Part shown: positions 7,915 to 15,681 of the stretch, one piece after another
Layout of the letters: each line of letters starts with the position of its first letter
Position numbering within the stretch: the stretch's first letter is position 1
Origin: Ruminococcus sp.
GTDB lineage: Bacteria; Bacillota; Clostridia; Oscillospirales; Ruminococcaceae
NCBI GenBank assembly: GCA_019420505.1
Contig: JAHZHC010000027.1
Span: 99,259-163,258, forward strand
DNA: 64,000 bases
Direction: 5' to 3'
Notes under the pieces: generated by a model
Databases searched by the model: none
What the model saw: only the letters and a program-made list of their open reading frames with translations
Told to the model about the DNA's origin: nothing
Position numbers and translations under genes: made by a program

Positions 7915-8742
7915 TTAAAAATCCTTTCCGTAGTTGTTTTTTAAAAATTTTGCGACCCCGTCATCATTATTTGAGCCGATAATTCCGTCAGCCATCTGTT
8001 TAAGCTGAGGAGCTGCATTTTCCACGGCATATTTTCTGTCGCTGGCATTAAAAAGAGAAATGTCATTAAGATTATCGCCGAAAGAGGTAATATAATTAAA
8101 ACCGTAATTTTCTCTGATAAAATTTACTGCGTTTTCCTTTGAAGCCATTGGAGAGAAAATCTCAAGATACCATAAATCTTCAGAATAGACATCACGATAG
8201 AAGACGAGTTTAATTTCACTCAGATTTTTTATTTTTTCGTAAAGCGGAATGAGTTTTTCTTTTTTATTAATCAACGAAAAATAAAGTACATTTTTATTTA
8301 CGTTTCTGAAGTCTTTAGTTTGCAAGAATCGTTTGTAATACTTATTTTTTCGTTCCTCATAAAATTCCTTCATTTCCTGTGTTGCGATTTTTTCGTAATA
8401 TGGTATCATCTCGTTGTTTTGGATTGTGTACATAAAACCGTACAAATTCATTTGGTGCAGAAGGAATATTATATTTTCAGAAGCGTTTGGGTTTATTATT
8501 GCAGAAAAGACATATCTATTATTTTGCAAATCACGGATAAGTGCGCCGTTCATTAGAATTATAGGTGCGTTGATATTCAGTCCGCCGAGAATTTTGCTGA
8601 CAGTAGCATATGTTCGGGCAGTAGCGGCTGTAAAATGCATACCGTTTTCTATAAGCTGATTTATTGTAATCCGGGAATAATCGGTAAGCTGTGCTTTTCC
8701 GTTTAAAAGAGTGCCGTCCAAATCAGACACGAATAGATTCAT
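7915..8742 (-). CDS. Cof-type HAD-IIB sugar/cofactor phosphatase
   Basis: HAD-superfamily hydrolase with the type IIB cap, about 275 residues. Motif I is VSDLDGTLLNG at the N-terminus with the nucleophile Asp, motif II TAATART follows, and motif IV is FGDNLNDISLF near the C-terminus. I placed the start at the ATG at 8742 because an AAAAAGGA site lies upstream; earlier in-frame ATGs at 8754 and 8790 have poor spacing or no site. The substrate is unknown; family members act on sugar phosphates or flavin precursors. Confidence 0.9.
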   Translation of the reverse strand: MNLFVSDLDGTLLNGKAQLTDYSRITINQLIENGMHFTAATARTYATVSKILGGLNINAPIILMNGALIRDLQNNRYVFSAIINPNASENIIFLLHQMNLYGFMYTIQNNEMIPYYEKIATQEMKEFYEERKNKYYKRFLQTKDFRNVNKNVLYFSLINKKEKLIPLYEKIKNLSEIKLVFYRDVYSEDLWYLEIFSPMASKENAVNFIRENYGFNYITSFGDNLNDISLFNASDRKYAVENAAPQLKQMADGIIGSNNDDGVAKFLKNNYGKDF

Positions 8743-8851
8743 GTTTATGATCATTCCTTTTTCAGTAAATCTAATACGTTGATTTAACATTGCTATGATA
8801 GCAGATGTTCACGATAAATGGTGCATATTTTTCACATAATTATAAAAAATC

Positions 8852-8874
8852 GGGCCGATGTCAATCATCGACCC
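8852..8874 (-). terminator. Terminator after murA
   Basis: GGGCCGATG and CATCGACCC pair (one G-T) around TCAAT. On the minus strand a T-run (ATTTTTT) follows. Confidence 0.8.
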
Positions 8875-8900
8875 TGTGGTTATCATAAGTTCAAACAGCT

Positions 8901-10187
8901 TTAACCGCTCATTTGGACGGTGCCGACGTCTTTAACTGTTACTCGCTTGATATCAGCTCCAAGCATTTGAAGTTTTTTCTCAATGCTTTCATATCCACGT
9001 TCAATATAGTGGATATCAGCCACCTCAGTTACACCGTCAGCGGCAAGTCCTGCAATAACCATAGCTGCTCCTGCTCTTAGGTCAGTAGCTACGACAGGTG
9101 CGCCGTTAAGTTTTCCGATGCCTTCAATAACGGCAACTTTTCCGTCAACTGAAATGTCAGCTCCCATTCTTCGGAGTTCAGCGACATATCTGAAACGGTT
9201 ATCAAATATATCGTCAGTTACTATGCTTGTACCATCTGCAAGGGTAAGAAGAGTAGAGAACTGCGGCTGCATATCAGTAGGGAAGCCCGGATGAGGCATA
9301 GTTTTCAGTGAGGTTTTTGTAAGCGGCCCATCAACGCATACTCTGACGCTTTCGTCGTTTTCTTCGACGGTAACGCCGATTTTACGAAGCTTAGCTGTGA
9401 TTGATTCAAGATGCTTCGGGATAACATTTTTGATCAGAACATCACCTTTTGTTGCAGCGGCAGCGACCATATACGTTCCTGCTTCAATCTGGTCGGGAAT
9501 AATCGGATATGTTATACCTTTCAGGTAATCGACACCTTTGATTTTTATTACATCGGTACCTGCACCTCTGATATCTGCACCCATTGAATTAAGAAAATTT
9601 GCAAGGTCAACGATATGAGGTTCTTTTGCGGCATTTTCTATAATGGTTCTGCCTTTTGCTTTTACAGAAGCAAGGATTGCATTGATTGTACCGCCGACTG
9701 TATTAAAATCAAAATAAATCTGAGAACCTATAAGCTGGTCGGCAAAGCAATGAACCTCGCCGTTTTTAAGCTCGTCCACAGCACCCAGATTTCTGAAGGC
9801 TTTAAGGTGCTGATCGATAGGTCTGTCGCCCAAATCGCATCCGCCCGGCATTGCTACATATGCTTCATGAAAACGTCCCAGAAGAGTACCCAGAAAATAT
9901 GATGAGGCTCTCATGGATCTTGCCATATCATAGGGTACTCGTGGATTTTTGATTCCTCTGGTATCAAACTGGACTGTATTTTTATTTATTAACTGAACAT
10001 CAGCGCCCATAGTCTGCAATATTTTCATACAGATAGTTATATCGCTGATTTCGGGAACATTTTCAAGAACACATGGTTCATCGCAGAGAATTGTGGCGGC
10101 AACGAGGGCAACTGCGGCATTTTTTGCACCGCTTATAGTTACTTCTCCTTTTAATGGTTTTCCGCCGTGTATAACGAACTTTTCCAA
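8901..10187 (-). CDS. murA: UDP-N-acetylglucosamine 1-carboxyvinyltransferase
   Basis: First committed step of peptidoglycan synthesis: transfers enolpyruvate from PEP to UDP-GlcNAc. The 428 residues match the family. Seen are ISGAKNAAVAL near residue 18 with the active Lys, RSMRASSYFLGTLLGR near 90, PGGCDLGDRPIDQH near 114 with the catalytic, fosfomycin-reactive Cys, and DLRAGAAMVIAGLAADG near 380. Low-GC Gram-positives often carry two copies (murA/murZ); only one is in this window. It has its own terminator and a long AT-rich leader. Confidence 0.96.
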   Translation of the reverse strand: MEKFVIHGGKPLKGEVTISGAKNAAVALVAATILCDEPCVLENVPEISDITICMKILQTMGADVQLINKNTVQFDTRGIKNPRVPYDMARSMRASSYFLGTLLGRFHEAYVAMPGGCDLGDRPIDQHLKAFRNLGAVDELKNGEVHCFADQLIGSQIYFDFNTVGGTINAILASVKAKGRTIIENAAKEPHIVDLANFLNSMGADIRGAGTDVIKIKGVDYLKGITYPIIPDQIEAGTYMVAAAATKGDVLIKNVIPKHLESITAKLRKIGVTVEENDESVRVCVDGPLTKTSLKTMPHPGFPTDMQPQFSTLLTLADGTSIVTDDIFDNRFRYVAELRRMGADISVDGKVAVIEGIGKLNGAPVVATDLRAGAAMVIAGLAADGVTEVADIHYIERGYESIEKKLQMLGADIKRVTVKDVGTVQMSG

Positions 10188-10619
10188 GTTAACAACTCCT
10201 TAATCCAACGTTAGTCGCAGGGAACGCCGGAATTATTTAAACTGGCTTACAGCAATTATATATCAAATGGTGAATTTTTTAAAATATAAAGTATAATGCT
10301 TAAACGTATAAAACTGATTTATAAATTACGAACTATATTCTTCAATTTTTATAACGGTAATTCAGAATTTCAGTCTTAACAAAAACAAAATAGAAACTTA
10401 CATTTCAAAAGTTACCGGGCAAAAGCCGTAAGGTATTAAAAATACAAGATATCGGTATAATTTTTTAATGTGAATACAATGTTTTGTAACCATAAAGAAT
10501 TAATAAGTCACATCTAATCATTGTTATTTTACCACAAAAGATATAAAAAATCAATAGGAAATTACTAAAATCTTAATTTTTTTTAAAACAAGACGATTAT
10601 TGCATTAATACACAGCTGC
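10188..10619. other. AT-rich divergent intergenic region
   Basis: 432 bp between murA and the NusG-II gene. A short palindrome, ACAATGTTTTGT, occurs near 10480. No coding frame or RNA gene is convincing, and I could not place the murA promoter with confidence. Confidence 0.4.
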
Positions 10620-10648
10620 TTGACCTTTATTTTTTTATATGATATACT
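10620..10648 (+). promoter_or_regulatory. Promoter of the NusG-II/Gx pair
   Basis: TTGACC (10620-10625), 17-bp spacer, TATACT (10643-10648). Confidence 0.75.
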
Positions 10649-10708
10649 TTTTAGATAAAACAAGCTGATTTTAAATATTTTTTGCAATATGAAAGGAAAA
10701 TTTTTAAG

Positions 10709-11077
10709 ATGATATCCCAAAATCTAAAATGGGTGATTGGTTTTGTCGGTTTGATTATTCTTTGTTTATTATGTATTGTGCTGATGGGTGGCGAAAAGTC
10801 GGAAACGGCAGTTATTTATTTAAATGATAAAGTTATAAAGAGAATTGATGATTTATATCCGGAAAATACTGAATATGATGTTATAAAAACCGATAACGGA
10901 TATAATCGGATAGGGTGGTTTAACGGTCAGATATGGGTTGAGGAGGCGGACTGTGAAAATCAGACCTGTGTTAATTTCGGTAAGCTCTCATCTTCGGGTT
11001 TATCAATAATTTGCGCTCCTCACAATTTAGTTATTGTTATAGAGGATAATGGAAGTATGGAAGACACGGTAACCTGA
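10709..11077 (+). CDS. NusG domain II-containing membrane-anchored protein
   Basis: About 122 residues: one N-terminal membrane helix (WVIGFVGLIILCLLCIVLM) followed by an extracytoplasmic NusG-II-like beta domain containing TCVNFGKLSSSGLSIICAPHNLVIVI, the typical C-terminal signature with two Cys. Proteins of this type sit next to Gx transporters and FMN-transferase/Rnf genes in Clostridia and may relate to redox or prenyl metabolism; the function is unproven. The start is the ATG at 10709, preceded by AAAGGA. The Gx transporter starts 15 bases downstream. Confidence 0.85.
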   Translation: MISQNLKWVIGFVGLIILCLLCIVLMGGEKSETAVIYLNDKVIKRIDDLYPENTEYDVIKTDNGYNRIGWFNGQIWVEEADCENQTCVNFGKLSSSGLSIICAPHNLVIVIEDNGSMEDTVT

Positions 11078-11092
11078 AGGCGGTGTAAAAAA

Positions 11093-11590
11093 ATGACGTT
11101 AAAAAAGCTTGCATTAACATCGGTACTTGCCGGTCTTGCATTGATTATCTTTATAGTTGAAGCACAGCTTCCGCCTTTCTGGATTCCGGGGATTAAGCTT
11201 GGTCTTGCAAATGTAGTAACACTGGCGGCAATTTTGTTCGGGGGATACAGTGTGGGAGCAGGTGTAATTATTGTAAGAGTAATTTTAGGTTCTGTATTCT
11301 GCGGAACATTTATCAGTTTTTTATTTTCAATCTGCGGAGCTTTGGCGGCATATGTAATAATGTGTTTATTGATTAATAAATTTGACAGAAAACAAATCTG
11401 GGTTGTTTCAGTTTTTGGGGCAATTTTTCACAGCTTAGGTCAGTTAACAGCGGCTTATTTTATAATGGAAAACATGCATGTTTTGACATTAATGCCGTTT
11501 CTGATAATAGCTTCAGTAATTACGGGCACCTTTACCGGTTTATGTGTGCAGAGGCTTTGGTTTAGTTCTTTGCAGAAATACAAGGTATGA
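11093..11590 (+). CDS. Gx transporter family membrane protein
   Basis: 165 residues with about five membrane helices and the family pattern PPFWIPGIKLGLANVVTLAAILFGG near residue 25, followed by RVILGSVFCGTF. These proteins were once labelled heptaprenyl diphosphate synthase component I, but they resemble ECF-type substrate-binding membrane proteins and are now called Gx transporters; the cargo is unknown. Co-transcribed with the NusG-II gene upstream. Confidence 0.88.
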   Translation: MTLKKLALTSVLAGLALIIFIVEAQLPPFWIPGIKLGLANVVTLAAILFGGYSVGAGVIIVRVILGSVFCGTFISFLFSICGALAAYVIMCLLINKFDRKQIWVVSVFGAIFHSLGQLTAAYFIMENMHVLTLMPFLIIASVITGTFTGLCVQRLWFSSLQKYKV

Positions 11591-11679
11591 TTCAAGATCG
11601 TGTCACTAATGCTTAAATATGAGAACATATCAGCTCATCATTGGGAATAAAATTGTTACAATTATGTAGGATTGGTTTG

Positions 11680-11708
11680 TTGACAAATTTATTTTTATAT
11701 GTTATAAT
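11680..11708 (+). promoter_or_regulatory. Strong tRNA-Leu promoter, now reading into the integration island
   Basis: Consensus TTGACA (11680-11685), a 17-bp spacer and TATAAT (11703-11708), ending 38 bases before a tRNA-Leu 5' half. I infer it is the original host tRNA promoter. No terminator is evident between here and the complete tRNA-Leu at 12754, so it may drive the acetyltransferase gene and that tRNA. Confidence 0.8.
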
Positions 11709-11746
11709 TATTTTGTAAACTTAATTGAAAAGCATACATAATTTAT

Positions 11747-11800
11747 GCGGGTGTGGCGGAATTGGCAGACGCGCCAGATTTTGTCTGCGTTACTACAGTG
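11747..11800 (+). pseudogene. tRNA-Leu 5' half plus recombinase arm: left junction of the outer element
   Basis: Bases 11747-11779 are the 5' half of a tRNA-Leu: acceptor GCGGGTG, a D arm with GGCGGAATTGGCAGAC, and anticodon-stem strand CCAGA. The tRNA is cut in the anticodon loop. After the TT core (11780-11781) comes TGTCTGCGTTACTACAGTG (11782-11800), the same arm found in the scars further right. The matching 3' acceptor strand CACCCGC is at 25410-25416. I read this as the left attachment junction of an older outer element. Confidence 0.85.
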
Positions 11801-11849
11801 AAATTATGTAATATACAATATTGACTTAAAGATCGGAGATAAGGAATTT

Positions 11850-12284
11850 ATGGTTCGAGAAGTACAATATAACGAACAAAAAGAATTATTGGAATTATAT
11901 TTGTCGTTACATGAAGATTCTATTCCCGAACAATCGGAAACTCTCAAAAACACATGGAATGAAATACTGAATGATAAAAATCATCATCTTCTTGTAAATA
12001 TAATTGACGGAAAAATCGTTTCATCATGCGTATGCGTAATAATTCCGAACTTAACAAGAGGCATACGTCCTTACGCCTTTATAGAAAATGTAGTTACTCA
12101 TGAAAAATACAGAGGGCAAGGATATGCTACAGAGTGTTTAAATTATGCTAAAAAATTAGCACAAGAAAATAATTGTTATAAAATGATGCTTCTTACAGGT
12201 TCAAAAGAGGAAAAAACTCTTTCCTTTTATAGAAATGCCGGTTATAACAGCACCGATAAAACTGCGTTTATGCAATGGCTGTAA
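11850..12284 (+). CDS. GNAT-family N-acetyltransferase
   Basis: 144 residues forming a single GNAT domain. The acetyl-CoA loop reads HEKYRGQGYATECLNYA near residue 89, and the C-terminal FYRNAGYN is typical. The start ATG is preceded by AAGGA. Small GNATs of this type acetylate amines, peptides or antibiotics; the substrate cannot be told. It is the only gene between the outer left junction (ends 11800) and the next tRNA-Leu 5' half (12326), directly in the path of the tRNA promoter at 11680, so I read it as cargo of the outer element. Confidence 0.88.
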   Translation: MVREVQYNEQKELLELYLSLHEDSIPEQSETLKNTWNEILNDKNHHLLVNIIDGKIVSSCVCVIIPNLTRGIRPYAFIENVVTHEKYRGQGYATECLNYAKKLAQENNCYKMMLLTGSKEEKTLSFYRNAGYNSTDKTAFMQWL

Positions 12285-12325
12285 CAACGTTCAACTTACA
12301 ACGGTAAAAAGTAAAAATTAAATAT

Positions 12326-12753
12326 GCGGGCGTGGTGAAATTGGCAGACACGTTAGATTTTGTCTGCGTTACTACAGTGCATTTAATTCCTGCGGCTGTC
12401 GGCAGGTAAAAATTAGACAGAAAATTTAATATGCGAGTATGGCGGAACTGGCAGACGCACCAGATTTTGTCTGCGTTACTACAGTGCATTTAATTCCTGC
12501 GGCTGTCGGCAGGTAAAAATTAGACAGAAAATTTAATATGCGAGTATGGCGGAACTGGCAGACGCACCAGATTTTGTTTGCGTTACGACAGTGTATTTAA
12601 TTCCTGTGATTGTCGACAGGTAAAAATCAGACAGAAAATATAATATGCGCCTGTGGTGAAACTGGCAGACACGATAGATTTCGTTTGCGTTACGACAGTG
12701 TATTTAATTCCTGTGATTGTCGACAGGTAAAAATCAGACAGAAAATATAATAT
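12326..12753 (+). repeat. Four exact 107-bp units, each a broken tRNA-Leu joined to a recombinase arm
   Basis: Units start at 12326, 12433, 12540 and 12647. Each has a tRNA-Leu 5' half of about 33 bases cut in the anticodon loop, a TT core, a 19-nt arm (TGTCTGCGTTACTACAGTG or a close variant), and a spacer of about 53 bases with a hairpin. Cut at the TT core rather than at the tRNA start, the segments fall into two identical pairs (after cores 1 and 2; after cores 3 and 4, bar one base). The final segment ends in the complete tRNA-Leu. This points to stacked site-specific insertions, not simple duplication. Apparent reading frames on the opposite strand are by-products of the repeat. Confidence 0.9.
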
Positions 12754-12838
12754 GCGCCTGTGGTGAAACTGGCAGACACGATAGATTTAGGTTCTATTTT
12801 CGAGAGAAGTGCAGGTTCAAGTCCTGTCAGGCGCACCA
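12754..12838 (+). tRNA. tRNA-Leu(UAG), complete, CCA encoded
   Basis: Acceptor GCGCCTG pairs with CAGGCGC before ACCA. D arm GGTGAAACTGGCAGAC; anticodon arm ATAGA-TTTAGGT-TCTAT gives UAG; a long variable arm follows; T arm GCAGG-TTCAAGT-CCTGT. It is the only intact tRNA-Leu of the array and lies just inside the left end of the inner element. It carries the same anticodon as the gene that the element splits, so it probably compensates for that loss. An intrinsic terminator follows at once. Confidence 0.96.
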
Positions 12839-12843
12839 ACGAC

Positions 12844-12870
12844 AAAAATCCCTGTTTCAGGGATTTTTTA
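12844..12870 (+). terminator. Terminator after tRNA-Leu
   Basis: AAAAATCCCTG-TTTC-AGGGATTTTTTATTT directly after the tRNA; the T-run on the plus strand fits the tRNA transcript. Confidence 0.9.
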
Positions 12871-12984
12871 TTTATTGAATAAACGAACATTTGAGTTTTG
12901 AAAAAGATGGAATGGCAATTCGCCACCCCATTCTTGGTGATTTGTATTAATTAAGGGATATCGTGAAACACGACACCCCTAATT

Positions 12985-14562
12985 TTAATTCTTTTCTTTC
13001 TCAATATAAACCACTTCACTATCTTCAAAATCCCCGTTAAATTCAAACCTCACATCAAGGCTCTTATCCTCGTTCTGATGCACATAAATTTGTTTTACAA
13101 GCATTCTGAGGTTTGCGTCGCTGATTTTACTTTCCGATAGAATATCTTTGAGTAAATCTGATGTACTTTTCAGACTATCACGCTTTTGTCGGCTTACTTC
13201 ATCGTATCGTCTGCTTTCTTCAATTTTATTCTGCAAATCTGTGATTTCTTCTTCACGTTTAGCAATCATATTGTTGTAAATTGAAGTGTGTTCCCTGTCC
13301 GCAATACGCTCCATTATAATTTCTTCAACCTGATTCTGTAGTACTGCAATCCGTTCTTTGTACTGTTTGATCTTTCGCTCGTACATAGGCTTCTGCCTGA
13401 GCCAATCCTTGACAATTTTATTATACTTTTCACTTTCGGCAACTATTCTTTCGGTCAGAATTTTTACTTCGCCATAAATCAATGTATCAAGCTGCGTTTC
13501 GTGAATTCTGTGCGGAGTACAGTACTCTTTACCATATCTGTGGTGGCTGTTACAAGTGTATTCAACCCATTCAGTATCACGCCATTGTCTGCGTTTGGCA
13601 ATCAGTATCGCTCCGCATTCGGCACATTTTATCAGTCCGCAGTAACGATGAATTGCTTTCCCATTGCTTGCCCTGACGTTTGATTTCTTACGGCTTTCAA
13701 GCATTTTCTGTGCTTGTTCGTAGGTTTGCTTATCGATGATAGCGGGCAGGAATTCTTCGTGTCTGTACTGTTCCGATTCGGGAACAACATTCTTTGTTTT
13801 GTAGATTTTTGAGGTGACCGTTTTATGATTTACCAGTGTTCCGGTGTAAATTTCATTTTCCAAAATCCGTTTGACTGTAGTCTGCGCCCATAAAAATTTC
13901 TTGCACATTTCAGTACGCTGTGCGCCTATTTTTCTGTGTGAAAAGTATTCGGGAGATTTAATTCCACGTTTATTTAGGTTTCGTGCGATTGTGGATAATC
14001 CAAATCCTGTAAGATACTTCTGAAAAATTTCACGCACAATGTCAGCCGCCATTTCGTCGATCAGGACTTCGTCAGTATTTTTATCCTTGTAATATCCCAT
14101 CGGCAGATTCACTACAAGTCCCGACTTTTGTTTCTGACGTATGCCTGTACGAACCTTTTTACTGATGTCTTTAGCATAAAAATCGTTGAAAATCTGCTTG
14201 AATCCTATCAGCAAATCATCGTTTTCATTGGCAGAATCAATGCCCTCGGTGACGGAATATACCCTTACATTATTTTGTCGCAGATGATCGATAAACAATT
14301 CTGTCTGCGTTCTGTGGCGACCTAATCTGCTCAAATCTTTAACCAGAACAACATCTATTTTGCTCTCGTCAACAGCGATTTCAAGTTCTCCCAAGCCTTT
14401 TCTGTTGAATGTCATTCCGGAAACGTTATCATCGAAACTCTCTCCGACTATTTCATACCCGTTCTGTTCAGCGTAGTCAACAAGTATCTGTCGTTGATTC
14501 TGTAAGCTGTTCATTTCTTCATCCTCGTCACGAGATAATCTGTAGTATAGCCATGCTCTCAT
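12985..14562 (-). CDS. Large serine recombinase (integrase of the inner element)
   Basis: About 525 residues. The resolvase domain begins MRAWLYYRLSRDEDE with the catalytic Ser10; KDLSRLGRHR near residue 77 supplies active-site Arg residues. The recombinase domain follows (about 140-290), then a zinc ribbon (ECAECG-type Cys pair near 330 and a CNSHHRYGKEYC segment near 357) and a coiled coil from about 385 to 455, the usual plan of large serine integrases. The start is the ATG at 14562 because AAAGGAGGT lies 7 bases upstream; an earlier in-frame GTG has no site. It lies about 150 bp from the left attachment site, as integrases usually do, and is the obvious enzyme for the TT-core junctions. 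Confidence 0.95.
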   Translation of the reverse strand: MRAWLYYRLSRDEDEEMNSLQNQRQILVDYAEQNGYEIVGESFDDNVSGMTFNRKGLGELEIAVDESKIDVVLVKDLSRLGRHRTQTELFIDHLRQNNVRVYSVTEGIDSANENDDLLIGFKQIFNDFYAKDISKKVRTGIRQKQKSGLVVNLPMGYYKDKNTDEVLIDEMAADIVREIFQKYLTGFGLSTIARNLNKRGIKSPEYFSHRKIGAQRTEMCKKFLWAQTTVKRILENEIYTGTLVNHKTVTSKIYKTKNVVPESEQYRHEEFLPAIIDKQTYEQAQKMLESRKKSNVRASNGKAIHRYCGLIKCAECGAILIAKRRQWRDTEWVEYTCNSHHRYGKEYCTPHRIHETQLDTLIYGEVKILTERIVAESEKYNKIVKDWLRQKPMYERKIKQYKERIAVLQNQVEEIIMERIADREHTSIYNNMIAKREEEITDLQNKIEESRRYDEVSRQKRDSLKSTSDLLKDILSESKISDANLRMLVKQIYVHQNEDKSLDVRFEFNGDFEDSEVVYIEKEKN

Positions 14563-14644
14563 TTTTTCAACCTCCTTTGGCAGTCGCAGCGCCTTGTCTG
14601 GCGCTACGACAACCATATCACAACGATTTATGAAAGTCCAGCAA

Positions 14645-14827
14645 TCACGCCGATTTCATATTATTTTCTACCTTACCAATAAAATTTGGGGACTCGGATT
14701 TGGCTATACTACATGAATTTAAATAGTCCAGAATCATGGACTCCATGAATGTTTCAAAGGATTTTTTATCGCCGTTGTAGGTGACAACGACTGAATTGAT
14801 TTTGGGTATCGCTCTCTGTCTTGACAT
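14645..14827 (-). CDS. Small protein upstream of the serine recombinase
   Basis: 60 residues beginning MSRQRAIPKINSVVVTYNG and rich in charged residues, with an amphipathic middle (FETFMESMILDYLN). A GGGAGG site lies upstream of the ATG at 14827. I do not recognise the family. It is transcribed towards the recombinase, about 80 bases before it. This position suits an accessory or directionality factor, but that is only inference. Confidence 0.55.
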   Translation of the reverse strand: MSRQRAIPKINSVVVTYNGDKKSFETFMESMILDYLNSCSIAKSESPNFIGKVENNMKSA

Positions 14828-14912
14828 ATCTTTATCGCCCTCCCTGATGTCTTTACATTCGTTCTCCTTGTGAATATTAAATTGAGCATTTTTAAATTTC
14901 CTTTCCTAATTT

Positions 14913-15308
14913 TTAATCTTGCTGATATGAAACAGCATCCTCGTAATCGATAATGCAGTTGATTTTTCTGACTTCTGTAACGCACATAGCGTGCAGACTT
15001 TTCAAGGTTTCATCGTCCACATCGTTGAGCGCTGCGGTCATATGAGAGAGCTTTCCAAGCTCGACAGCGACCTTAAAAATCAATCTCGCAAGCCGCTGTT
15101 CCGTACCTTTGATCTGAGCTTTTACTGTTTCCGTTATCATAGGGGATAGGTAGTTTACCTCCTCCTGCTGACGAAGATAGCCGATATAGAACTTTACGGC
15201 TTTCTCAATAAATTCCGTTTTTGATGCACAGTTGTCCTCACGATATTCCTGTTCGAGCTTTTTAATTGTTTCCGGCTGAAAATATACAGCCATTTTTTGT
15301 TTTGCCAT
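14913..15308 (-). CDS. Ribbon-helix-helix protein, possible relaxosome or copy-control factor
   Basis: 131 residues. The N-terminus MAVYFQPETIKKLEQEYRE...SKTEFIEKAVKFYIGYL fits a ribbon-helix-helix DNA-binding domain like those of MobC-type or CopG-type proteins. A helical C-terminal half (LARLIFKVAVELGKLSHM) may give oligomerisation. An AAGGAG site precedes the start. It lies between the recombinase and RepA-like genes on the same strand. The DNA just upstream holds repeated CGACCCC motifs that could be its sites. No relaxase accompanies it. Confidence 0.7.
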   Translation of the reverse strand: MAKQKMAVYFQPETIKKLEQEYREDNCASKTEFIEKAVKFYIGYLRQQEEVNYLSPMITETVKAQIKGTEQRLARLIFKVAVELGKLSHMTAALNDVDDETLKSLHAMCVTEVRKINCIIDYEDAVSYQQD

Positions 15309-15326
15309 GAAACCACTCCTTTTTCT

Positions 15327-15480
15327 CTTACGACTCCTAAGAATATGCCTATTTTACGCAACTTTCTGCGGTTACGACCCCTAAATCTGCAAAAGTTCCA
15401 TTTCACGACCCCAGTGCAAAATCCTTGCAAACGCCGTAGAATGGCGGTCGGCTTTGCCGTCCGCTATGACTGCGACCCCG
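15327..15480 (-). promoter_or_regulatory. Iteron-like motifs and hairpin upstream of the RHH gene (candidate operator or oriT)
   Basis: Four related motifs lie at about 15327, 15371, 15403 and 15471: TTACGACTCCTAA, TTACGACCCCTAA, CACGACCCC and GCGACCCC. A GC-rich inverted repeat, GCGGTCGGC-TTT-GCCGTCCGC, lies near 15443-15463 in an otherwise AT-rich stretch. Together they suggest protein-binding iterons, an autoregulatory site or a transfer origin. Between here and 15682 a TTG-started frame (15504-15728) overlaps the RepA end; I see no strong support for it. Confidence 0.4.
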
Positions 15481-15681
15481 TCGCTTTAACTAGCAATTAA
15501 ATATTAAAGCGTACAAAATCCAGAATTTGCATAGGTTGCTGCCTCAATTTTCATAGCTAAATCAAAGCTATTCTTCTGTATCGCCAACAACGGCTCACAA
15601 ATCGCTTGTGTGACACTTTTATGCTCTCTGTTGATAACTTGCCCGATTAAAAATAAAAGGGCACAAATCGGCTTACATTCG

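Noticed and set aside
12326..12753. CRISPR array
   Set aside because: The units repeat almost wholly, including the spacer part, and the repeat is a tRNA half with a recombinase arm; no cas genes are present.
12268..12926. Minus-strand reading frames within the tRNA-Leu array
   Set aside because: They consist of reverse-translated tRNA repeats and have no ribosome sites or protein-family likeness.
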